Assembly: GCA_020429545.1 (NCBI GenBank)
Contig: JAGQLF010000039.1
Coordinates: 1 to 7,451, forward strand
Direction: 5' to 3'
Length of the DNA: 7,451 nucleotides
Origin: Candidatus Dojkabacteria bacterium
Lineage (GTDB): Bacteria; Patescibacteriota; Dojkabacteria; J137
A program made the position numbers and the translations under genes. Positions 1 to 5,553 of this stretch are shown one piece after another (position 1 is the first letter of the stretch; the number at the start of each line of letters is the position of its first letter). The notes beneath the pieces were generated by a model that was not told the DNA's origin, did no database searches, and worked only from the letters and a program-made list of their open reading frames with translations.

Positions 1-31
1 TATCAAAAAGTTTATTAATCCTACCTAACAT
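1..31 (-). CDS. possible 5' end of a divergent gene leaving the window
   Basis: Reading leftwards from an ATG at 31-29, ten codons are open to the window edge (M-L-G-R-I-N-K-L-F-D). The composition is protein-like, and the position is divergent from the SEDS gene, where a gene start is expected. The pattern M-L-x-x-I-x-K-L-F is reminiscent of the amino end of SecA proteins, but ten residues cannot establish an identity and none is claimed. No properly spaced Shine-Dalgarno is present: GAAG directly abuts the ATG. An open run this short could be chance. Confidence 0.3.
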   Translation of the reverse strand, partial: MLGRINKLFD

Positions 32-68
32 CTTCAAACAAAATTAAAAATTACGACATGCTTATTCT

Positions 69-96
69 ATCACGATTGTAAAGAATTTCGCGTGAT
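69..96. promoter_or_regulatory. inverted repeat in the upstream region of the SEDS gene
   Basis: ATCACG at 69-74 and CGTGAT at 91-96 are perfect inverted copies separated by 16 bp, so the half-sites are 22 bp apart, about two helical turns. The pair lies between the possible leftward gene start and the SEDS gene. It could be a dimeric-regulator operator or a weak hairpin. No regulator is recognised, and a 6-bp arm pair may arise by chance. Confidence 0.25.
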
Positions 97-120
97 TTTT
101 ACTGACCAAATATGAGTTTT

Positions 121-150
121 TTGATAATTTTTTGTTCTTTCATGTATCAT
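121..150 (+). promoter_or_regulatory. candidate sigma-70-type promoter of the SEDS gene
   Basis: TTGATA at 121-126 (5 of 6 to the -35 consensus) and TATCAT at 145-150 (5 of 6 to the -10 consensus) are separated by 18 bp. Transcription would begin near 157, leaving a leader of about 18 nt before the ATG at 175. This would exclude the upstream ATG at 112 from the transcript. Chance matches are common in DNA this AT-rich, so this is suggestive only. Confidence 0.35.
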
Positions 151-174
151 AAAATACAGTCTATTTTTATAACA

Positions 175-1539
175 ATGTTTAGCTTATTTTCAAAGAAGAA
201 AAGTAGAAAGAGTCAACGATTGTCTTTTTTTAAAAGATTCAAAAGGAAGAAAGTCTCTAATAAATCAAGCTACAGAACAAGAAGCAGATCAGAGAAGAAG
301 AAAAGATCTAATATTCTTAAGAGCTTTTTGCACTTAAATGACACACCCGACCTTGGAGTATTAGGAATAGTTTTTTTCTTCTGTATCGGAGGGTTGATTA
401 TGATTTTTAGCGCAAGTGCTTATTATGCGTATTCAGATTCAGCAATTGGAGACTCCTTTTTTTACTTTAAAAGACAACTAATTTGGCTGATTCTTGGTGC
501 AATCTTAGGATATGTTTTTTTTCTAATGCCACTATCTTATTTAAAAAAAATTACACCAATAATATTTGGTGTAGGAATTATTCTTTTACTGTATATTCTT
601 CCAGAGGCTTTGCTTGGTAAAACTCTGCCTGATGGAACAACTAGTGGGCTACAAATGCCTCTAGTTGAAGCACTAAATGGTGCACCTAGATGGATTAATT
701 TACAGTTTTTCTATTTACAACCCTCTGAGTTAGTCAAGTTTGGGTTTATTTTATACATTGTCTCTTGGCTTTGTAGATTAGATTTAGAAAAAAAGTTTAA
801 AGATAGAGATGCTTATTTTTCTAAAGTGATTATTCCATTTTTACTGCTTCTAGGAGGCGTGAGTTCGCTAATTTTATTGCAAAGAGATTTTGATACAACT
901 GTGATATTAGTCTTGGCAATTATGACAATATATTTTGTTTCAGGTTCTTCAAAGCACCATACATTAGGCAGCATTTGGATACTTGCTACTTCTATGTTCG
1001 TTGGTTCAATAGCTTTGTTTATGGAAGGTTATAGAAGAGCTAGAGTGGAAACATTCTTTCATGTATTCAGATACGGACCAAATAGTTCGGCAGCAGTTAC
1101 ACAAGAAGCTGGATTTCAGGTTTTTAATGGCTTGGTAGGACTTGCATCTGGTGGATTTGCAGGAAATGGCTATGGCGAGTCAATAATTAAACAAGGGTAT
1201 CTTCAGCAGGCTGCCTATACAGATTCAATCTTTTCCGTTATTGGTGAAGAATTTGGATTTATTGGCACACTTTTAGTTACAGTTGGTTTCTTATATTTAG
1301 GTTCAAGAGGTCTAAATATTGCAAGAAATGCTAAAACCAATTTTGGTGCATTAACTGCAGTTGGAATGACTTCATTGATAGTAATTCAAGGATTTTTAAA
1401 TATTGCAGCAGTTGCAGTTATTATTCCATTTGGTGGAATGCCTTTACCTTTCTTTACTTATGGTGGAAGCAGCACAATGATTACCCTAATGGCAATTGGC
1501 GTATTGTTAAACATTAGTAAGAAACAGAATCAGAAGTAG
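175..1539 (+). CDS. ftsW: FtsW/RodA-family SEDS peptidoglycan glycosyltransferase
   Basis: This is an integral-membrane polymerase of the SEDS family, which links lipid II into glycan strands together with a class B penicillin-binding protein. Numbered from the far-upstream ATG at 112 (475 residues), the signatures are: PRWINL...QPSELVKFG at 192-211, the loop NGLVGLASGGFAGNGYGES at 339-357, YTDSIFSVIGEEFGFIG at 369-385 carrying the conserved Asp371, and the family signature PFGGMPLPFFTYGGSS at 439-454. Multiple hydrophobic helices run from about 84 to 467. The ATG at 175 (residue 22) is preferred because the 21 upstream residues look non-family and a candidate promoter lies inside them. ATG 112 and ATG 142 remain possible, and none has a good Shine-Dalgarno. 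A lysine/arginine-rich cytoplasmic tail of about 40 residues precedes the first helix. The TAG stop is the first trinucleotide of the heptamer array. FtsW versus RodA cannot be decided from sequence alone; FtsW is the better guess. Confidence 0.9.
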   Translation: MFSLFSKKKSRKSQRLSFFKRFKRKKVSNKSSYRTRSRSEKKKRSNILKSFLHLNDTPDLGVLGIVFFFCIGGLIMIFSASAYYAYSDSAIGDSFFYFKRQLIWLILGAILGYVFFLMPLSYLKKITPIIFGVGIILLLYILPEALLGKTLPDGTTSGLQMPLVEALNGAPRWINLQFFYLQPSELVKFGFILYIVSWLCRLDLEKKFKDRDAYFSKVIIPFLLLLGGVSSLILLQRDFDTTVILVLAIMTIYFVSGSSKHHTLGSIWILATSMFVGSIALFMEGYRRARVETFFHVFRYGPNSSAAVTQEAGFQVFNGLVGLASGGFAGNGYGESIIKQGYLQQAAYTDSIFSVIGEEFGFIGTLLVTVGFLYLGSRGLNIARNAKTNFGALTAVGMTSLIVIQGFLNIAAVAVIIPFGGMPLPFFTYGGSSTMITLMAIGVLLNISKKQNQK

Positions 1540-1597
1540 CTGTTAGCTGTTAGCTGTTAGCTGTTAGCTGTTAGCTGTTAGCTGTTAGCTGTTAGCT
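1537..1597 (+). repeat. heptamer tandem array 1 (TAGCTGT, 8.7 copies)
   Basis: Eight perfect TAGCTGT units run from 1537 to 1592, followed by a partial TAGCT at 1593-1597. The first TAG is the stop codon of the SEDS gene. A 7-bp period with TAG on this strand and TAA on the complement (in CTAACAG) puts a stop in all six frames within about three units. The array lies 65 bp upstream of the four-helix-bundle pseudogene, and inverted degenerate copies occur after it. Confidence 0.97.
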
Positions 1598-1661
1598 TAA
1601 TTATAGTTTATGTCATTATTTTAATTGCTACTTTCTTTATTTGTTTCCCAACATTTACTCG

Positions 1662-2021
1662 ATGAAGGATTTTAAAAATATTCTTGTATGATAAAAGGCT
1701 CATTCACTAACTTTAAAGATTTATAAATTAACTGATACTTTTCCTAAAGAAGAGAGGTTTAGTCTTGTTCAGCAACTACGTCGATGTAGTTCTTCTATCT
1801 CAGCTAATATTGTAGAAGGTGCTTGTAGGAATACTGATGCTGACTTTGCTCATTTTTTGCAAATTTCATTAGGTTCAGCTAGTGAAACAAAATATTTTTT
1901 GCTTTTATCTAAAGATCTTGGATATATACAAGAACATATATATTTGAAGTTATCAACATTAACAGATGAAACAATGAAGATGCTTTCTTCCTTAATTAGT
2001 TTTCTGAAAGCTAACCGCTAA
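1662..2021 (+). pseudogene. four-helix-bundle protein (23S rRNA intervening-sequence type), two in-frame stops
   Basis: From ATG 1662 the frame reads MKDFKNILV, then TGA (1689-1691) and TAA (1692-1694), then KAHSLTLKIYKLTDTFPKEE and onward without interruption to TAA 2019-2021, 119 codon positions in all. Family hallmarks are clear: FPKEERFSLVQQLRR, the ISANIVEG loop, FLQISLGSASE and LSKDLGYI. The family (Pfam 23S_rRNA_IVP, TIGR02436) was first described in intervening sequences of 23S rRNA genes and shares its fold with the Avd protein of diversity-generating retroelements; its biochemical role is poorly known. The two stops fall where the family normally has Trp-Gln (V-W-Q-K-A-H), so TGG became TGA and CAA became TAA by transitions. 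There is no indel or other damage. No ATG, GTG or TTG codon occurs soon after the stops, so a restart would lose the first helix. The final TAA lies inside heptamer array 2. No rRNA is nearby. Confidence 0.88.
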
Positions 2022-2034
2022 GTGCTAAATGCTA
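2009..2034 (-). repeat. degenerate heptamer array 2, inverted relative to array 1
   Basis: On the plus strand this reads AGCTAAC, CGCTAAG, TGCTAAA, TGCTA, a 7-bp period with core GCTAA. The first unit is the exact reverse complement of GTTAGCT from array 1. It contains the pseudogene's TAA stop (2019-2021), and its last triplet CTA (2032-2034) is the TAG stop of the minus-strand 62-codon gene. The two arrays therefore bracket the pseudogene in inverted orientation. Confidence 0.8.
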
Positions 2035-2220
2035 TTCTGGTACTTTAAAGTTATAGTCAAGATTTTGAAGTTGAATGTATCTTGCAACAGAATTAACCGC
2101 ACTTGTAACGCTTCCTCCAACTATCCTCCATGAAATTGTAAGCACAGCAACTAAAGCCACTATACAGACAATGAAAACTACAATTAATAATATGAACGTA
2201 TTTCGATTTTGTTTGTCCAT
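2032..2220 (-). CDS. small single-pass membrane protein, unknown function
   Basis: The predicted protein has 62 residues. A short polar N-terminus (MDKQNRN) is followed by a strongly hydrophobic helix at about residues 8-30. A polar 30-residue tail ending in Y-N-F-K-V-P-E follows, and the positive charges before the helix suggest that this tail is outside. No family is recognised. The gene lies downstream of the glycosyltransferase on the same strand after a 69-bp gap filled mostly by heptamer array 3. That array ends 5 bp before the ATG, leaving no Shine-Dalgarno or ordinary leader. The TAG stop is part of heptamer array 2, so the original C-terminus may have been altered by the repeat. The membrane-helix composition favours a real gene, but the short length leaves doubt. 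Confidence 0.55.
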   Translation of the reverse strand: MDKQNRNTFILLIVVFIVCIVALVAVLTISWRIVGGSVTSAVNSVARYIQLQNLDYNFKVPE

Positions 2221-2224
2221 AAGC

Positions 2225-2273
2225 TAGTAGTTAGTACTGAGTACTTAGTAATTAGTAATTCGTAATTGATTAA
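2225..2273 (+). repeat. degenerate heptamer array 3 (TAGTAAT/TAGTACT)
   Basis: Seven consecutive 7-bp units read TAGTAGT, TAGTACT, GAGTACT, TAGTAAT, TAGTAAT, TCGTAAT, TGATTAA. They share the TAG start and 7-bp period of array 1 but differ in the last four bases. The array fills the space between the small membrane protein start and the 3' end of the glycosyltransferase. It contains an imperfect palindrome around 2239 (AGTACT-G-AGTACT). Confidence 0.8.
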
Positions 2274-2281
2274 TTATAACT

Positions 2282-2295
2282 CTTACCGCTTAATT
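2282..2295 (-). repeat. possible two-unit heptamer remnant, same sense as array 2
   Basis: CTTACCG CTTAATT at 2282-2295 resembles CTAACCG CTAAGTG at 2011-2024 in array 2, with the same 7-bp phase. It contains the glycosyltransferase TAA stop (TTA at 2290-2292). Two units are too few to exclude chance. Confidence 0.35.
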
Positions 2296-2988
2296 TTCAT
2301 CTTCTTTCCCTTCTCCTTTCTTTTTCGTTACATAGTATTCAAGATATCTACCAAAAACTAATCTTGTTTGTGCCTCTAGACCTGGAATTGCAGTTAATAT
2401 AAATCCCGCAACTGGTTGAACAACCCATTCTAAGACTCTGGTAATATTCTTCCACCAAGGCATATCTTTTGGAGTTGGTCTTAAATAGAAATCGAAGATA
2501 ATCGTGACAATTAAGAAAAATATTGTTACTTGCACAAATTGCCCTGTTACTATTGGAAATAGTGCACCTGCAGTATCTTTATTAAAGTCTGGATTTAGAA
2601 AGCCAGGTAGAACACCTCCTAGTAGTACTAAAAATGCAATTGACAGTCCCATTATATGGTCGAAAAGCATATGTAGTGTTATATATTTTGACCTAATTGA
2701 ACTTCTAAAAAAATTCTTCAAAAAATTTTTGATAACCCAGCCATCGTCAGAAATTCCCCATGCCCATCTCCTTGATTGTAAATAGTTATTTTTAATTGTA
2801 GACCAATGTCCTTCGCCTTCTGCGGCATCAGACAAAGTTTTTAGAAAAAGTGGAACTGCAGATACTTTATCATTAAATTTAAAAATTGCTTTAAAAAATA
2901 AATGATAGTCTTCAGGTGTAACCCAAGGATCCCAAAAGCCTATCTGCTCAAGAACCCAGAATGATGTTGTATATGTGGAAAACGGCAC
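2290..2988 (-). CDS. GT2 glycosyltransferase, C-terminal fragment of a frameshifted gene
   Basis: This 232-codon frame opens at GTG 2988-2986 and continues the gene at 2988-4046. It holds the second half of a processive, cellulose-synthase-like GT2 enzyme. TPEDYH (residues 24-29) supplies the Glu-Asp pair with the catalytic base. QSRRW (71-75) is the QxxRW acceptor/product-site motif. Three hydrophobic segments follow at about 105-128, 143-168 and 185-205, and the lysine/glutamate-rich tail is probably cytoplasmic. It lacks the nucleotide-binding region and the DxD motif, so it cannot be an active enzyme alone. The natural reading is V-P-F-S-T-Y directly after D-D-K-L of the other fragment, which one 8-bp deletion restores. 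The GTG may be only that internal valine codon. The substrate is unknown; an envelope or extracellular polysaccharide is likely from the architecture. Confidence 0.85.
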   Translation of the reverse strand: MPFSTYTTSFWVLEQIGFWDPWVTPEDYHLFFKAIFKFNDKVSAVPLFLKTLSDAAEGEGHWSTIKNNYLQSRRWAWGISDDGWVIKNFLKNFFRSSIRSKYITLHMLFDHIMGLSIAFLVLLGGVLPGFLNPDFNKDTAGALFPIVTGQFVQVTIFFLIVTIIFDFYLRPTPKDMPWWKNITRVLEWVVQPVAGFILTAIPGLEAQTRLVFGRYLEYYVTKKKGEGKEDEN

Positions 2989-4046
2989 TAGCTTATTAGC
3001 TTATCATCTCTTACAAGATTTGCGGTATTAAAAATTGTATGCGATGAATTTTTGACCCTAGCATAAAAAGGTAATCGCCAAATATTATTATAGAAGATAA
3101 GCGCTGAAGTATAGTACTTATACTCACCAAATTTTGTTGTTATATATTTGTAGGTTAAATATGCAAAATATTGAGGATCTAGTTTTGAGTCTGCATCACA
3201 ACTTGTAACAGTAGTTTTCTTTAAATCCCACCCCATTTCTTTAACTAATTTATATACTGTTCTTCCAGCCCAGTTCATATTTGCCGACTTTCCCACTATC
3301 TCATCTGCACTTAACACGTGATTTGTGATCCATATATTATTGAATACATCTTTGTATTCTTCTCTTAGCTTTTCAGAAACAGGAACTCCATTGGGATCTG
3401 CAGCTTCGGCAGCTAAAACTACATTAATCTGCTTGGTGTTGAAAGTCTGATTTTTTAAATGATCAAGAGTATCTCGTAAGATTGATTCTGGCTCCTTAAC
3501 GTGAGGTACAATAATTATATGCTGCATATCATCAGGGTTAATTATATCTTTACCTTGAAACTCTTTTAGTACATCAATCTCTTGGTGTAGAAAATTTAGT
3601 GTTTTTCTTTTTAATCTATAGAATAAGAATTTTTGTAAGAATGTTGGTAAATGTGCATTTTCGGCCATGACCTCATCCGCTCGTCTTAAATTTGAATATA
3701 TCTGTTTTTTTTGTTCGTTATAATCGTTCCAATTGAATGTCTTAACTTCCTTCAAATCCTGTTCAAGTACCAAAAGTTCTGAATCAATATTTCTTAATCC
3801 ATTTGCAAGCTTTACCCAATTAATTTGGTTGGCTGTTCTTATTCTATTTAACGCTATCATAAACTGAATAGCAGTTGCTGCAGATTTATAAACAAAATAT
3901 ACATATATAGCTGCAAGATAAATAACAGTAATATTTACATTGATAAAACTCATTACAAAAGGGAAGAGTATAAGAAAATATCCTAATAATGGTGATATCT
4001 TTTCAAGAAAATAGTCAAGAGTTGATTTATTTGGTCCACCTTCCAC
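2988..4046 (-). CDS. GT2 glycosyltransferase, N-terminal fragment of a frameshifted gene
   Basis: The fragment has 352 codons from GTG 4046-4044; an in-frame TAA two codons upstream prevents a longer start. Two membrane helices (about residues 16-35 and 38-60) are followed by a charged cytoplasmic helical region (65-165). The GT-A domain then begins with IIIVPHVKEP (177-186). GKSANMNWA (252-260) matches the usual GKxxALN-like element, and CDADS (283-287) is the DxD metal/UDP-binding motif. The frame ends ...VRDDKLIS-TAG just where the family should continue to its ED and QxxRW motifs, which lie in the next frame. The last two residues and the stop come from a duplicated 8-bp word. Without one copy the gene would encode about 582 residues. 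TAG overlaps the GTG of the next frame by one base. The gene diverges from the PEGA-domain gene across about 60 bp. Confidence 0.85.
   Translation of the reverse strand: MEGGPNKSTLDYFLEKISPLLGYFLILFPFVMSFINVNITVIYLAAIYVYFVYKSAATAIQFMIALNRIRTANQINWVKLANGLRNIDSELLVLEQDLKEVKTFNWNDYNEQKKQIYSNLRRADEVMAENAHLPTFLQKFLFYRLKRKTLNFLHQEIDVLKEFQGKDIINPDDMQHIIIVPHVKEPESILRDTLDHLKNQTFNTKQINVVLAAEAADPNGVPVSEKLREEYKDVFNNIWITNHVLSADEIVGKSANMNWAGRTVYKLVKEMGWDLKKTTVTSCDADSKLDPQYFAYLTYKYITTKFGEYKYYTSALIFYNNIWRLPFYARVKNSSHTIFNTANLVRDDKLIS
2989..3004 (-). repeat. perfect 8-bp tandem duplication that breaks the glycosyltransferase frame
   Basis: The plus strand reads TAGCTTAT TAGCTTAT; the coding strand reads ATAAGCTA ATAAGCTA. 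With one copy the coding sequence is GAT-GAT-AAG-CTA-GTG-CCG (D-D-K-L-V-P), joining the two frames. With two copies translation ends at TAG after I-S. Confidence 0.92.
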
Positions 4047-4107
4047 AATTTATTTGATAACATATATAAAAGTTTATGAAATTCTATCATTTAATGTTTT
4101 TGAAAGC
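4047..4107. promoter_or_regulatory. divergent intergenic region between glycosyltransferase and PEGA-domain gene
   Basis: This short, very AT-rich spacer must carry the promoters of both divergent genes unless transcription comes from farther away. TATATA/TATAAA-like stretches at 4063-4070 and TATCAT at 4085-4090 are possible -10 elements. No convincingly spaced -35 partner is visible for either direction. A TTG at 4054 opens the plus frame 18 codons early but is a less likely start than ATG 4108. Confidence 0.3.
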
Positions 4108-5553
4108 ATGATTAAATCTAATAATTCATATAGAGGTTACCTGCTAATAATTCTTGTTATATTGTTTTTCGTCACGGCTTTAAGCGTTTTTATATTGCTA
4201 ATACAGGGTAAAAAAATTACCCCTTCAGGACAAATAATTGAGACTGGTGTTGTAAGATTATTGAGTGATGTAGGGGATATCAAAGTCTATTTGAATGGAA
4301 AAGAAGTTTCTAGAAGTAACAATCTGGTACAAAATGTACCCATTGGGAAAAATACTATATTAGTAAGAAAAGCTGGTTTTAGCGATTGGGAAAAAGTCAT
4401 AAAAGTTGATAGCTCAAAAGTGTTAGAGCTTACAGCACGGTTATATCCGGAAGAGTTTAATATTGACCAGATCACATCACTAAATATAAATTCATTTGGA
4501 TATTCCAGTGATTTGTCAAATATGTATTTTACTGTAACAGGAGAGTCTGAAGAAGAGAATGGTATTTGGCGAATAAATCTATCAAATGGTATTTTTGATT
4601 TTGGTAGTGGGGAAATTAAACCTCAAAAAATCTTTGCATTTAACATTGAACTTACTAATTCACTCAAAGAAGAACATCTATTAAGCGTTTCTCCTGACGG
4701 AAGTTCCGTATTGATTGAAACCAGTCTTAATAAAAAGTATATTTGGTCTGCACAAAAACCAAATGAGTTAATAGACCTGGAAGTGGATCTTGGATTTAAA
4801 GCAACAAAAATAGCTTGGTTTACAAGCAACAGTATAATTGTATTCAATAATGACGTCTTGTTTGAAAGGAGGTTGAACTCAGAGGAAAATAGGTTGATTA
4901 CTTACCAACCTCAATCTAATATAACTTACTGCAATGGCTCTGGCTTTAGCTACTGGATAGGCAAAGAAACAGGTACTATTTATCGATATCAGAATGGTGA
5001 TTCAGTACAAATTCCTTTATTTGAAGATGCAAAAGATCTTGGTTCAATAACAAGCTTAGAATGTTTAAACAATATTAATGAGGTTGTTGTTGAAGATAGT
5101 CAAGGATATTATTTTATTGATTTTGCTACTAATTTTATTGACAGAATTGCAAGAGATGTTGAAATTACAAATATATCGGCTGATGGAAACACAATAATTT
5201 ATAAAGATGTTGCTACTTGGTATTCTTATAACATAAAAGATATAAGCGGAACCGATACTTTTGATACACAAACATATTTACTAGAATCAGTACCATATAA
5301 TAATACGGCGTATATAGTAGATGGCGGTAATACTTTAGCTATTTTTGATAGAAATGTTGAGAACAAAAACCTTTTGTTACTCTCTGATATTGATGGCGAG
5401 AATGTTAACAATGTATTAAAAAATGTAACCTTAGGAAATGGAAAAGCGGCAATGATGCAGTCAGATAGAAAAAAGTTATTTGTTGTAATAAAAGAATCTA
5501 ACACAGATGGAACAACTAGTTCTATGTTATATGTAGTAGATTTAACTAAATAA
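4108..5553 (+). CDS. membrane-anchored PEGA-domain protein with beta-propeller-like C-terminal region
   Basis: From ATG 4108 the product has 481 residues. A short basic N-terminus precedes one hydrophobic helix (about 10-32), which acts as a signal anchor and places the rest outside the membrane. Residues about 47-113 form a PEGA-type beta domain: VYLNGKEVS, then NLVQNVPIGKNTILVRKAGF, then DWEKVIKVDSSKVLEL, the usual V-x-L-x-G-K ... P-x-G ... K-x-G-[FY] pattern. The remaining 360 residues are beta-rich, with repeats such as LSVSPDGSSVLIE typical of TolB/PD40-like propeller blades, a probable binding platform. The exact partner is unknown. An upstream TTG at 4054 would add 18 residues but has no support. 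The gene ends overlapping the convergent M16 peptidase gene by 8 bp. PEGA domains are usually found in surface proteins, and the propeller assignment is less certain than the PEGA one. Confidence 0.82.
   Translation: MIKSNNSYRGYLLIILVILFFVTALSVFILLIQGKKITPSGQIIETGVVRLLSDVGDIKVYLNGKEVSRSNNLVQNVPIGKNTILVRKAGFSDWEKVIKVDSSKVLELTARLYPEEFNIDQITSLNINSFGYSSDLSNMYFTVTGESEEENGIWRINLSNGIFDFGSGEIKPQKIFAFNIELTNSLKEEHLLSVSPDGSSVLIETSLNKKYIWSAQKPNELIDLEVDLGFKATKIAWFTSNSIIVFNNDVLFERRLNSEENRLITYQPQSNITYCNGSGFSYWIGKETGTIYRYQNGDSVQIPLFEDAKDLGSITSLECLNNINEVVVEDSQGYYFIDFATNFIDRIARDVEITNISADGNTIIYKDVATWYSYNIKDISGTDTFDTQTYLLESVPYNNTAYIVDGGNTLAIFDRNVENKNLLLLSDIDGENVNNVLKNVTLGNGKAAMMQSDRKKLFVVIKESNTDGTTSSMLYVVDLTK

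Noticed and set aside
1537..1597. CRISPR-like or minisatellite coding repeat
   Set aside because: The unit is 7 bp without spacers and carries stops in every frame, so it is neither a CRISPR nor a coding repeat.
1689..1694. Alternative genetic code (TGA as Gly or Trp)
   Set aside because: TAA follows immediately, and none of the long intact genes contains an in-frame TGA, so recoding is neither sufficient nor supported.
1662..2021. Accessory Avd-type gene of a diversity-generating retroelement
   Set aside because: The fold family is related, but no reverse transcriptase, template repeat or variable repeat is visible nearby, and the sequence matches the intervening-sequence-type subfamily better.
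2504..2785. Plus-strand open frame of 93 codons
   Set aside because: It lies antisense to the glycosyltransferase C-terminal region, which has clear family motifs; the plus frame has none.
4054..4107. Upstream TTG start extending the PEGA-domain protein by 18 residues
   Set aside because: TTG is a weak start without a ribosome site, and the ATG at 4108 gives a normal basic N-terminus plus helix. The interval is also needed for divergent promoters.
4287..5504. Several minus-strand open frames of 62-92 codons inside the PEGA-domain gene
   Set aside because: They are antisense to a well-supported coding region, overlap each other and show no recognisable features.
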